Source: Lentzea kentuckyensis
GTDB lineage: Bacteria; Actinomycetota; Actinomycetes; Mycobacteriales; Pseudonocardiaceae
Assembly (NCBI RefSeq): GCF_002150765.1
Contig: NZ_MUYM01000008.1
Location: 1-55,269 of the forward strand
Direction of reading: 5' to 3'
Length of the DNA stretch: 55,269 nt
This document shows positions 49,322-55,269 of this stretch, one piece after another. Within the stretch, counting starts at the first letter, position 1. The number at the start of each line of letters is the position of its first letter. A program made the translations under genes and the position numbers. The notes under the pieces are model-generated. The model searched no databases. It was not told where the DNA came from and saw only the letters and a list, made by a program, of their open reading frames with translations.

Positions 49322-50389
49322 TCACCTGGGTTCCTGTTGGGTGGCGCAGTGGATGCCGCCACCACCCGACGCGATGCCGTCGATGTTGATCTGCACCACC
49401 GTACGTCCCGGGAACAGCCGCTCCATCGTCGCCTTCGCCGCCGCGTCCGCCCGCGCGTCACCGAACTCCGGCCCGATCACGGCACCGTCGCACACGTAGA
49501 AGTTGACGTACCCGGCCGCGAAATCGGGATCCTGCACCCGCACGACCGACGGGCCCTCCAGCACCTCGACCCGCAACGACCGGCCGGCGGCGTCCGTCGC
49601 CCGCCTGAGGATCTCCAGGTGCCGGCGCGTCACGTCGTGGTCGAACGACTCGGGATCGGTGTCCAGCCCCGCCACCACCACACCCGGCGCGGCGAACCGC
49701 GCGTAGAAGTCGGTGTGGCCGTCGGTGATGTCCTGGCCCGCGATACCCGGCAGCCAGATCACCTTCCTGATCCCGAGCAGACGCGCCAGCTCCTCCTCGA
49801 CATCGTGTTTGGTCCAGCCCCGGTTGCGGTTGCCGTTGAGCACGCAGCTCTCGGTGATGATCGCGGTGCCCTGGCCGTCGACCTCCAGCGCACCGCCTTC
49901 GAGCACCAGGTCCGTGCGCACCCGCTCGACCCCGGCGCGTCCGGCCACGAACGCCGCGACCTTCGCGTCCCGGCGGTGCTCCTGCTTGCCGCCCCAGCCG
50001 TTGAAGTTGAAGTCGACCGCGCCCCGCTCCCGCACGAACACCGGCCCGGTGTCGCGCATCCACAGGTCGTCGAGCTCCGCGGTCACCAGTTCGACGTTCG
50101 CGGAGCCGATCAGTGACCGCGCCTGTTCCAAGTCGTCGGCCCGCACCAGCATCGACACCGGCTCGAACCGGGCGATCGTGGTCGCGATCGTCGCCAGGTC
50201 GCGCTTCACCCGCGGCGCGAGGTCACGGCCCCAGATCCGCTCGTTCGCCGCGAACGCCATCCACGTCCGCGCGTGCGGCTCGCCCTCCTCGGGCATCAGC
50301 CACGTCCTGCCGCCGGTGTCGTCCGTGCAGCCGGCGAGCAGACCGCTCATGACGGCTGCCGCCGACTGCACGAAGCTGCGCCTGTTCAT
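49322..50389 (-). CDS. Agmatine/peptidylarginine deiminase, predicted Tat lipoprotein
   Basis: A 355-residue member of the guanidino-group modifying family. The N-terminus MNRRSFVQ has a twin-Arg motif and is followed by SGLLAGC, a lipobox with Cys21, so the protein is probably exported by Tat and lipid-anchored. Catalytic features: LWMRDTGPVFV and DFNFNGWGGK, DGHTDFYARF (His), and GGGIHCATQQ (nucleophile Cys). Agmatine deiminases are normally cytoplasmic; an exported one may act on agmatine or peptidyl-arginine outside the cell. Leaderless -10 TATCGT lies 6 nt upstream. Confidence 0.88.
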   Translation of the reverse strand: MNRRSFVQSAAAVMSGLLAGCTDDTGGRTWLMPEEGEPHARTWMAFAANERIWGRDLAPRVKRDLATIATTIARFEPVSMLVRADDLEQARSLIGSANVELVTAELDDLWMRDTGPVFVRERGAVDFNFNGWGGKQEHRRDAKVAAFVAGRAGVERVRTDLVLEGGALEVDGQGTAIITESCVLNGNRNRGWTKHDVEEELARLLGIRKVIWLPGIAGQDITDGHTDFYARFAAPGVVVAGLDTDPESFDHDVTRRHLEILRRATDAAGRSLRVEVLEGPSVVRVQDPDFAAGYVNFYVCDGAVIGPEFGDARADAAAKATMERLFPGRTVVQINIDGIASGGGGIHCATQQEPR

Positions 50390-50395
50390 GGCGCG

Positions 50396-50423
50396 ACGAT
50401 AACCCTGACTGAAATTTCAGTCA
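50396..50423 (-). promoter_or_regulatory. -10 box and perfect 18-bp operator of the deiminase-tetR operon
   Basis: TATCGT on the minus strand (50396-50401) is 6 nt before the ATG. TGACTGAAATTTCAGTCA (50406-50423) is a perfect palindrome placed in the -35/-10 spacer, the usual position for a TetR repressor. Confidence 0.7.
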
Positions 50424-50438
50424 AACGGTTCGAGCTGG

Positions 50439-50783
50439 TCAGCCCGCTGGATGGGTCTGGCCAGCGCACTGCCACGTCACGTACGCGCCCGGCGCCCAGC
50501 CGCGCACGTTCGTGGTCCAGTCGATGATGTAGATGAAGTCGCCGTTGCGGCTGCCACCGGCCAGGTTGTGACTGCGGTAGCCCAGCCCGAGCACCGTCGC
50601 GTTCCCGACGGGCCTGGTGCGGATCTTGATGCCGTCGCCGGTGAACTTGAACCCCGTGGAGACCTCACCGTTGCGGCACGCGGGCCCCCAGGCCAGTGCC
50701 GTACCGCTGGACGCGACCGTCAACCCCAGTGCCGTCGCGACCACCAATACCGTGGCCGCGACGCGCTTGATCGTCGAACGCAC
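50439..50783 (-). CDS. Small secreted SH3-like protein
   Basis: A 114-residue protein. The signal peptide spans 1-31 (LVVATALGLTVASSGTALA). The mature 83 residues include GIKIRTRPVGNATVLGLGY and FIYIIDWTTNVRGWAPGAYV, the strand pattern of bacterial SH3 domains, with a Cys pair (ACRNG and WQCAG) that may form a disulphide. It probably binds cell wall. The GTG start has a strong GGAGGAGGGGG site. Confidence 0.72.
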   Translation of the reverse strand: MRSTIKRVAATVLVVATALGLTVASSGTALAWGPACRNGEVSTGFKFTGDGIKIRTRPVGNATVLGLGYRSHNLAGGSRNGDFIYIIDWTTNVRGWAPGAYVTWQCAGQTHPAG

Positions 50784-50881
50784 TTCCCCCTCCTCCCCGT
50801 AATTGATCAGGTGTGCGTTCCGATCGTAGGCAGACGGCCGCGCTCGTGCCCGCCAAACGGAGCAATCAGCGGACGTCCGTC

Positions 50882-51667
50882 TCAGCGGCGTCCGGCCGGC
50901 GCGTTCCAGTGCGAGGGCCGGGTCAACGTGGCCGGCAGCTTCGTCCTGGCGTCCCCGCGCGCGGCGTTGACCTGCGGTTGCGTCAGGAACAGGCAGGTGC
51001 TCAGGTCCGCACCGGCGAGCTCGGCGCCCCGCAGGTCCGCACCGATCATGTCCGCCCGCGACAGATCGGAGTTCGTGAGGTCCGCGCCGATCAGGTAGGC
51101 GCCGCGGAAGTCGGCGTTGCCGAGGTTCTTGTTCCGCAGCCGCGCGCCGATCAGGTCCGCGCCCCGGTACGACTTGGCGCTGCTGCGCAGCCGTTCGCTC
51201 GTGCGCAGCAGCAGGACGTTCACCTTGGCGCGGACCTCCGCGACATCGAGCCGCAGGATGTCGTCCGGCGCCGCGACCGTGTGCGCCTCGACCTCGGCGT
51301 AAGCGGCGTCGAGGTCGTCGTGCGGGTCGAGCCTTCGGGCTTCGGCGAGGTACCAGAGCAGTTCGTGCAGCTGCCGCACGACCGGGAACACGTCGAACAT
51401 CTTCTGCCGCTCACCGGTGCGCCAGTCGGTGCCGCCGAACACGGTCTGCGACACACGCTGGCCCGCGCCGAAGCAGTCGTAGACCGTGCAGCCGGGATAA
51501 CCCTTCTGCCGCAACTGGTCGTGGATGCCGCACCGGTGATCGGCCAGCAGGTTGCGACACGGCGTGCCCGCGTCCTTGGTGGCCGCGAAGTCCGCTGACT
51601 TCGCGAACGGCAGCGCGACGCAGCACAACCCGAAACAGTTGGCGCAGTCGCCCTTCAGCTCGTTCAT
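50882..51667 (-). CDS. YkgJ-type Cys-cluster protein fused to pentapeptide repeats
   Basis: About 261 residues. The N-terminus has CANCFGLCC (CxxCxxxCC, the zinc/iron-binding motif of YkgJ-like proteins) with further Cys at CRNLLADHRCGIH and GCTVYDC. A helical middle (90-165) follows. Residues about 168-232 are pentapeptide repeats with A(D/N)LxG units (GADLIGARLRNKNLGNADF, GADLTNSDLSRADMIGADL), which form a right-handed beta helix. AGGATA on the plus strand at 51676-51681 is the -10 (TATCCT), 8 nt before ATG 51667. The combination is uncommon; function unknown. Confidence 0.8.
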   Translation of the reverse strand: MNELKGDCANCFGLCCVALPFAKSADFAATKDAGTPCRNLLADHRCGIHDQLRQKGYPGCTVYDCFGAGQRVSQTVFGGTDWRTGERQKMFDVFPVVRQLHELLWYLAEARRLDPHDDLDAAYAEVEAHTVAAPDDILRLDVAEVRAKVNVLLLRTSERLRSSAKSYRGADLIGARLRNKNLGNADFRGAYLIGADLTNSDLSRADMIGADLRGAELAGADLSTCLFLTQPQVNAARGDARTKLPATLTRPSHWNAPAGRR

Positions 51668-51675
51668 CACCGATC

Positions 51676-51681
51676 AGGATA
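51676..51681 (-). promoter_or_regulatory. -10 box TATCCT of the pentapeptide-repeat gene
   Basis: The box is 8 nt before ATG 51667 and only 5 nt before the GTG at 51670, favouring the ATG. Confidence 0.4.
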
Positions 51682-51698
51682 CGGGCCGCCGTCCCGCC

Positions 51699-52880
51699 CT
51701 AACGGCGCAGCGCCCGCAACTCGGCCGCCGTCTCGTCAAGCTGCCGCTCCGCCCGTTCGGCCCTGGCCAGCAACTGCGCCCGCGCGTCCTCCACCGCGGC
51801 CAACGTCTGCCGCACCGCCGCCACCTGCTCGGCACCCTCCTGCCGGACCTCCCCGATCCGCGCGTCGAACTCACCGCGCGAGCGTTCCAGCTCCGCACGG
51901 GCATCCGCAGCGGCCTGCTCCGCCCGTTCCGCCCGCACCACGGCCAGGTCACGCGCCTTGGCCGCACGACTCACCGTCTCGGTGGCCTCCTGCCGCGTCG
52001 CCTCGACCAGGGCGGCCGCATCGGCACGTGCCTGCACAGCGGACTCCGTCTCGGCCCGAGCCTGCTCAGCCACCACCTGCGCAGCCGCGTGCGCCTGTTC
52101 GACCTCGACCTGGGCTTCAGCGCGAGCCTGTTCGACCTCCTGAACGGCCTGGGCACGCGCCTGCTCGATCTCCTTCGCCGCCTGCCGCCGCGCCTGCTCG
52201 GCGTGCTTCACCGCGTCCGCCCGCGCCTGTTCCGCCGCCTCCAGGGCCTGGCGCACCTTCTCGTCCGCCTCGGCCCGGATCTCTTCGATCACGGCCGCCG
52301 CCTGCACCCTGACCTCGGCGATCTCCGCCTCGGCCCGCTCGCCGGCCACCCGCGCGGCCTCCCGGGCCTCATCCCGCTCGGTGAACGCCGTGTCCGCCGC
52401 CTCGTCGGCTTCCTCCGCAGCGCGCACGGCTTGTTCGGTCGTCTCCTCGGCCACCTTGCGAGCCCGCTCCGCGTCGTGCCGGCGCCGTTCGGCGGCCGCC
52501 AGCTCCGACTGGGCCTCAGCGACCCGGCGGGCAGCCTCGGCCTCGGCCGCCTGGATCTGGCTCTCCGCGACGCTCGGGTCCGCCATGGCGTTCAGCTCGC
52601 CGACCGCGCGGCCGAGGGTCTGCGTCATCTGCTCGGACAGCACCCGGAACCGGTCGAGGAGCTCTTCGGCCCTGATCTTGGCGGTACCGGAGACCCTCGG
52701 GAGATTCGTCACGGTGACGACCTCCAGGTTTTGCTCGGGTGCTTCAGCCAGCCGCTGCCGCTCCCGCCACGCCCGCCAGCGCGTGTGCTCCGGCAGGTCG
52801 CAGTACTCCGAGGGCCTGCCTGGCCCGCCACCTCGAAAAACGGGGCGTTCGCAGCCGGGGAAGTTGCAGCTCGTCTCCAC
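51699..52880 (-). CDS. Long coiled-coil protein with N-terminal zinc-finger-like motif (KfrA-like build)
   Basis: A 393-residue protein. The first 35 residues hold CNFPGCERPVFRGGGPGRPSEYC and an H four residues later, a probable zinc-binding motif (two Cys, then Cys and His). From about residue 60 to the end, the sequence is an almost unbroken Ala/Glu/Gln/Arg coiled coil (EAEAARRVAEAQSELAAAER). The layout, small DNA-binding head plus long coiled coil, recalls plasmid KfrA proteins, though the head here is different. Such genes are common on actinobacterial plasmids and integrative elements. Large dyads upstream may be its operators. Confidence 0.72.
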   Translation of the reverse strand: METSCNFPGCERPVFRGGGPGRPSEYCDLPEHTRWRAWRERQRLAEAPEQNLEVVTVTNLPRVSGTAKIRAEELLDRFRVLSEQMTQTLGRAVGELNAMADPSVAESQIQAAEAEAARRVAEAQSELAAAERRRHDAERARKVAEETTEQAVRAAEEADEAADTAFTERDEAREAARVAGERAEAEIAEVRVQAAAVIEEIRAEADEKVRQALEAAEQARADAVKHAEQARRQAAKEIEQARAQAVQEVEQARAEAQVEVEQAHAAAQVVAEQARAETESAVQARADAAALVEATRQEATETVSRAAKARDLAVVRAERAEQAAADARAELERSRGEFDARIGEVRQEGAEQVAAVRQTLAAVEDARAQLLARAERAERQLDETAAELRALRR

Positions 52881-52886
52881 GGCAAT

Positions 52887-52892
52887 ATCGTA
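52887..52892 (-). promoter_or_regulatory. -10 box TACGAT of the coiled-coil gene
   Basis: TACGAT on the minus strand ends 6 nt before the GTG at 52880. TTATCCAACG at 52916-52925 in the upstream region resembles half of the dyad at 53211-53250. Confidence 0.4.
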
Positions 52893-52952
52893 GCAGAATT
52901 ACGTGTGCAGTTACGTTATCCAACGCAACGCTACCCAATCGGGCACGAAAAG

Positions 52953-52989
52953 TCTGACCTCCGATAAGTGAACGTTATCGGAGGTCAGA
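52953..52989. repeat. Perfect inverted repeat with 15-bp arms and a GATAA/TTATC core
   Basis: TCTGACCTCCGATAA (52953-52967) is mirrored exactly at 52975-52989 around the 7-nt centre GTGAACG. There is no T-run. The arms end in CCGATAA, as does the XerC arm of the dif site at 22466-22493. Confidence 0.85.
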
Positions 52990-53210
52990 ATTCTGCACGC
53001 GGTGCGCGGCGGCCGGGTCGATGTGACGCGCAGCTGTGGTGTCAGCGCTCGACCAGCGCAAACGCAGCGGCATGTCAGCGCATGCGCACACGAACTGTCG
53101 AGTCGGATGTCAGTGACCGATCCAGACGTTGTGCCCGGCGGCCGCAACCACGCCAGCGACCGCTCCCTTCCCTGCCGCACCCAGGAGGCCGGAAGGGCAT
53201 CATCCGTAAC

Positions 53211-53250
53211 GGTGTTGTGGTGGATAAGGGTCGTTATCCACCACAACACC
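53211..53250. repeat. Perfect inverted repeat with 17-bp arms and a GATAA/TTATC core
   Basis: GGTGTTGTGGTGGATAA (53211-53227) is mirrored exactly at 53234-53250 around the 6-nt centre GGGTCG. Like the dyad 220 bp to its left, the arms face each other as GATAA and TTATC. No T-run follows. Confidence 0.88.
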
Positions 53251-53562
53251 AGCGAATTCGCGCGCGACGAGGTGATCCTCACGGTCCGGGCCTCGATCGC
53301 GGGCGGGAGAGGGGACCCTCGCCGCGATCACACTGTCCAATTCCCGCCGACGAGAATGACGCCGTCTACTGGCGGCGGTGAAGCCGCTGCGGCACAGTGG
53401 CGCCCCTCCGTTGTGGAGCACGATCCCCTGATCGACAGGAGCTGCCCAGTTCGGGACGACGTTGTAACTCGGTTTGAGCGCCGGTTGCCGGCTGGTTGAC
53501 TGATCGGTCTCGCCACCGTGATGGAGATCGAACGTGACCCAGCCCGCTGACGCGGAGCAGCC
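53251..53562. other. Non-coding stretch with a candidate transposon left end
   Basis: I find no convincing gene between 52990 and 53562 apart from the dyad. TGTCCAATTCCCGCCGACG begins at 53334. Tn7/Tn5053-class elements begin TGT, and a tniA-like pseudogene follows in the right orientation, so this may be its left end. No matching right end was found. Confidence 0.3.
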
Positions 53563-54420
53563 GAGTTGACCGCTGCGGGCCGCCCGACCAGCGCGATCAC
53601 CGTGCAGCGGATGCGGCACCGCTACCGCGCCGAGGGGCTGCGGGGCTGGTCGACGGGCGCAGTCGACGACAGAGCTCGCCACACGGACGGACCGACGATC
53701 GAGTCGTCGATGCGATCCAAGAGGCTCTGGCCGGCGAGGTGAACCGATCGACTGGCACCAGAGATCGGCTCCACCGGAAGGTCGAGAGCATCCTGGCGGA
53801 GGGGCACGGTGACGAGATCGTGCCGCTGCCGTCACAGGCGGTCTTTCACCGCCTGATCACCAAAATGTCGGCTGGTCAGCACACCTTCGGCACCGCGACG
53901 GCGCGACGTTCCACCGCCAACCGTCCCGGAGGGCCATTCACCGTGTCGTGGGCGGCTCGGCCTGGGCAGCAGGTCCAGATCGACTCCACTTCCCTGGACG
54001 TAATGGCCGTGTTCGACGACGGCCAGGCCCGCGGGTCGAACACACAGCGGCTGTCGACGTCGCCACGCGCACGATCTGCGCGGCTGTTCTTCGTCCAATG
54101 GGGACAAAGGCCGTCGATGCTTCCTTGCTACTGGCACGGATGCTGGTGCCCGAGCCTATGCGGCCCGGCTGGGTGGAGGCGCTGAAGATGTCCGCGTCCG
54201 TGCTGCCCTATCGGCGGCTGGCCGACCCGCCACGGAGCCTGCGGACCGGCGGGTCGCCGCGCGCACCCGTGCTGCAGCGCGGCCCATGATCGAGCCTGTT
54301 GAGCTCGCGGCGGTCGACGAGGAGTTCGACGACGACAGCGTCGTCGATGAGGAGGAGCTGGGAACGGTGATTCCGTTCGGAGTGTTCGACGCGCGAGCGG
54401 AGGCACAGCGATGGCCATGA
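53563..54420 (+). pseudogene. tniA/tnsB-type DDE transposase, frameshifted and internally deleted
   Basis: Pieces of one transposase appear in successive frames: LTAAGRPTSAITVQRMRHRY and RAEGLRG, then EALAGEVNRSTGTRDRLHR and PGQQVQIDSTSLDVMAVF (first catalytic Asp region), then TAAVDVATRTICAAVLRP and SVLPYRRL. Frameshifts lie near 53652 and 54033. After RAAARPMI the sequence jumps to the C-terminal tail EPVELAAVDEEFDDD and VIPFGVFDARAEAQRWP, so several hundred residues with the remaining catalytic positions are missing. It cannot be active. Confidence 0.75.
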
Positions 54421-54720
54421 CGCCCGAATCGTCGTCGTTCGATCCACAGCCAGATGAGCCGTTGACTACCAAGGAAGCTTGGGCGCGGTGGGTTCATCAG
54501 GACCTTCAGCCGCCCGAGCTGCGTTCGGGCTGAGCCGACATGGACCCACCCACCTCGCGACCCGCTCCGGCGCCGAGGTCTCCGACCTGCTGAAGTACTT
54601 CTCCGAACGGATTCCCGCCACGTTCGTCTACGCGGGGATCGATGTCGAGCGGGCCAACCTCTTCGCTGGCAAACGCGCCGCGTTCGCCGAGGTCGGCCGA
54701 CGACTCGGCTGGCAAATTCC
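54411..54720 (+). pseudogene. tniB/tnsC-type ATPase remnant
   Basis: ATG 54411 or 54417 overlaps the tniA stop, as in intact elements. The N-terminus PDEPLTTKEAWARWVHQDLQ and QPPELRSG is followed by a stop at 54531-54533. A later piece in another frame, LATRSGAEVSDLLKYFSER and IPATFVYAGIDVERANLF (54560-54660), belongs to the central part of the same ATPase. The Walker A region is gone. Function lost. Confidence 0.65.
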
Positions 54721-54832
54721 ATGCCGATGTTGCTCATTCCCGATTCCGTCCGGATCAGGTACACAGAGAGATTGCCACGCCAGGAGTCTCAATGGATCTG
54801 ATTCCGTGCAGGTCAGAGGGCAGGTCTGTGCA

Positions 54833-55269
54833 TCACGTAGATCGAGACAGGACATCGGCCGCACCCGCACTCGCAGGGGCGCGGGCCTCGTCCTTGCCGG
54901 CGTCCACGTGGATCGGCGGTGGCACGACGGCGGTGCTCGGTGGCACGAAGATCTCGCCGTTCTTGCAGTAGACGACGACCCTGCGCACGGCGCCACCGCC
55001 GATGTAGCTGGCGGGCCTGCCCTGCCGGGCGAACTCCGCGGCGACCTCGGCTCTGGTGACGTTGGGGGCGGTGATGTGGGTCTCGACGTCACCGAACCCG
55101 AATCTGACGGCCTTCTCGTGGGCGACCACGGCGGACTCGTACACCGCGGCGGCGCCGGCCTGGCCTGCCTGGGGCGGGCCCTTGAGCTGCAGCGGCCGCG
55201 GCGGGCGGCCGATCGTGCCGTCGATCCCGCCGAAGCCGTCGCCGAACAGCTCGACCGGCTCGCCGGTCG
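54833..55269 (-). CDS. Unknown protein, C-terminal part (5' end beyond window)
   Basis: The frame is open to the window edge, giving at least 144 residues. EPVELFGDGFGGIDGTIG and RPPRPLQLKGPPQAGQ form a Gly/Pro-rich section. A compact domain follows (FGDVETHITAPNVTRAEVAA, EFARQGRPASYIGGGAVRR, VVVYCKNGEIFVPP), and the end is a Pro/Ala tail. I do not recognise the family. The build, low-complexity linker plus a small C-terminal domain, could fit a secreted or polymorphic-toxin-like protein, but nothing here proves it. No gene is visible between 54721 and 54832. Confidence 0.6.
   Translation of the reverse strand, partial: TGEPVELFGDGFGGIDGTIGRPPRPLQLKGPPQAGQAGAAAVYESAVVAHEKAVRFGFGDVETHITAPNVTRAEVAAEFARQGRPASYIGGGAVRRVVVYCKNGEIFVPPSTAVVPPPIHVDAGKDEARAPASAGAADVLSRST

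Noticed and set aside
53002..53499. 165-codon plus-strand ORF over the second dyad
   Set aside because: No recognisable motif, and the dyad itself would encode part of it; more likely non-coding mobile debris.
1..55269. CRISPR arrays, rRNA or tRNA genes, known riboswitches
   Set aside because: I saw no regularly spaced repeats, no clover-leaf or conserved tRNA boxes and no riboswitch core; absence judged by eye only.

Overview
This is high-GC actinobacterial chromosomal DNA. The protein families (SigK-like ECF42, CGNR, SARP/AfsR, split LigD, DUF664/DinB), the frequent GTG starts and the strong third-position G+C suggest a filamentous actinomycete, perhaps of the Pseudonocardiaceae; the genus is an inference. 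I see no rRNA, tRNA or CRISPR array. At least fifteen genes have a TAnnnT -10 box 6-8 nt before the start codon, so leaderless transcription looks common here.

Layout. 1-4.7 kb: NfeD/SPFH membrane pair, a DGPF (YCII) protein with its ECF42 sigma factor, and a helical-repeat protein. 4.7-12.6 kb: amidase, secreted cysteine-peptidase-like protein, several small regulators (CGNR, TetR, PadR) with neighbouring enzymes, a sucrase/ferredoxin-like protein, a P-loop kinase-like protein and a methyltransferase. 12.6-16.7 kb: a decayed VOC gene, a 2OG-Fe(II)-type oxygenase lacking the usual 2OG-binding Arg, a ZIP transporter, an epoxide hydrolase and a WYL regulator. 16.8-19.8 kb: a 978-residue NACHT NTPase, a candidate antiphage protein. 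19.8-22.4 kb: CadD-type transporter, SDR/TetR pair and a DinB protein.

22.4-27.3 kb is the most interesting part. A 28-bp sequence at 22466-22493 matches the actinobacterial dif consensus as I recall it, so this is probably the replication terminus of a circular chromosome. About 300 bp away is a tyrosine recombinase gene whose -10 box overlaps a second dyad sharing the 12 inner bases of dif, with a long hairpin between them. The complete bacterial NHEJ set follows (ku, ligase/phosphoesterase LigD, polymerase LigD), and then a scar where a deletion joined and truncated two convergent genes, grpB and a GATase1/AraC regulator.

28-38 kb: cupin, a 910-residue SARP-NB-ARC-TPR regulator, and a peptide ABC importer operon. 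The importer diverges from a DppA-type D-aminopeptidase, which is followed by an M20 peptidase, so together they form a peptide uptake and hydrolysis unit. 38-48 kb: two PPOX-fold flavoproteins, two more DinB paralogues, a methyltransferase, a secreted M14 carboxypeptidase with a P domain, a FAD monooxygenase and TetR pair with duplicated 22-bp operators, and a nucleoside deoxyribosyltransferase-like (TIR-like) protein. 48-52.9 kb: alpha/beta hydrolase, TetR plus a Tat-lipoprotein deiminase with a perfect palindromic operator, an SH3-like secreted protein, a YkgJ-type cysteine motif plus pentapeptide-repeat protein, and a coiled-coil Zn-finger protein. 52.9-54.8 kb is mobile-element debris: two very large perfect dyads and a badly broken tniA/tniB (TnsB/TnsC-type) transposon. 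A partial gene closes the window.
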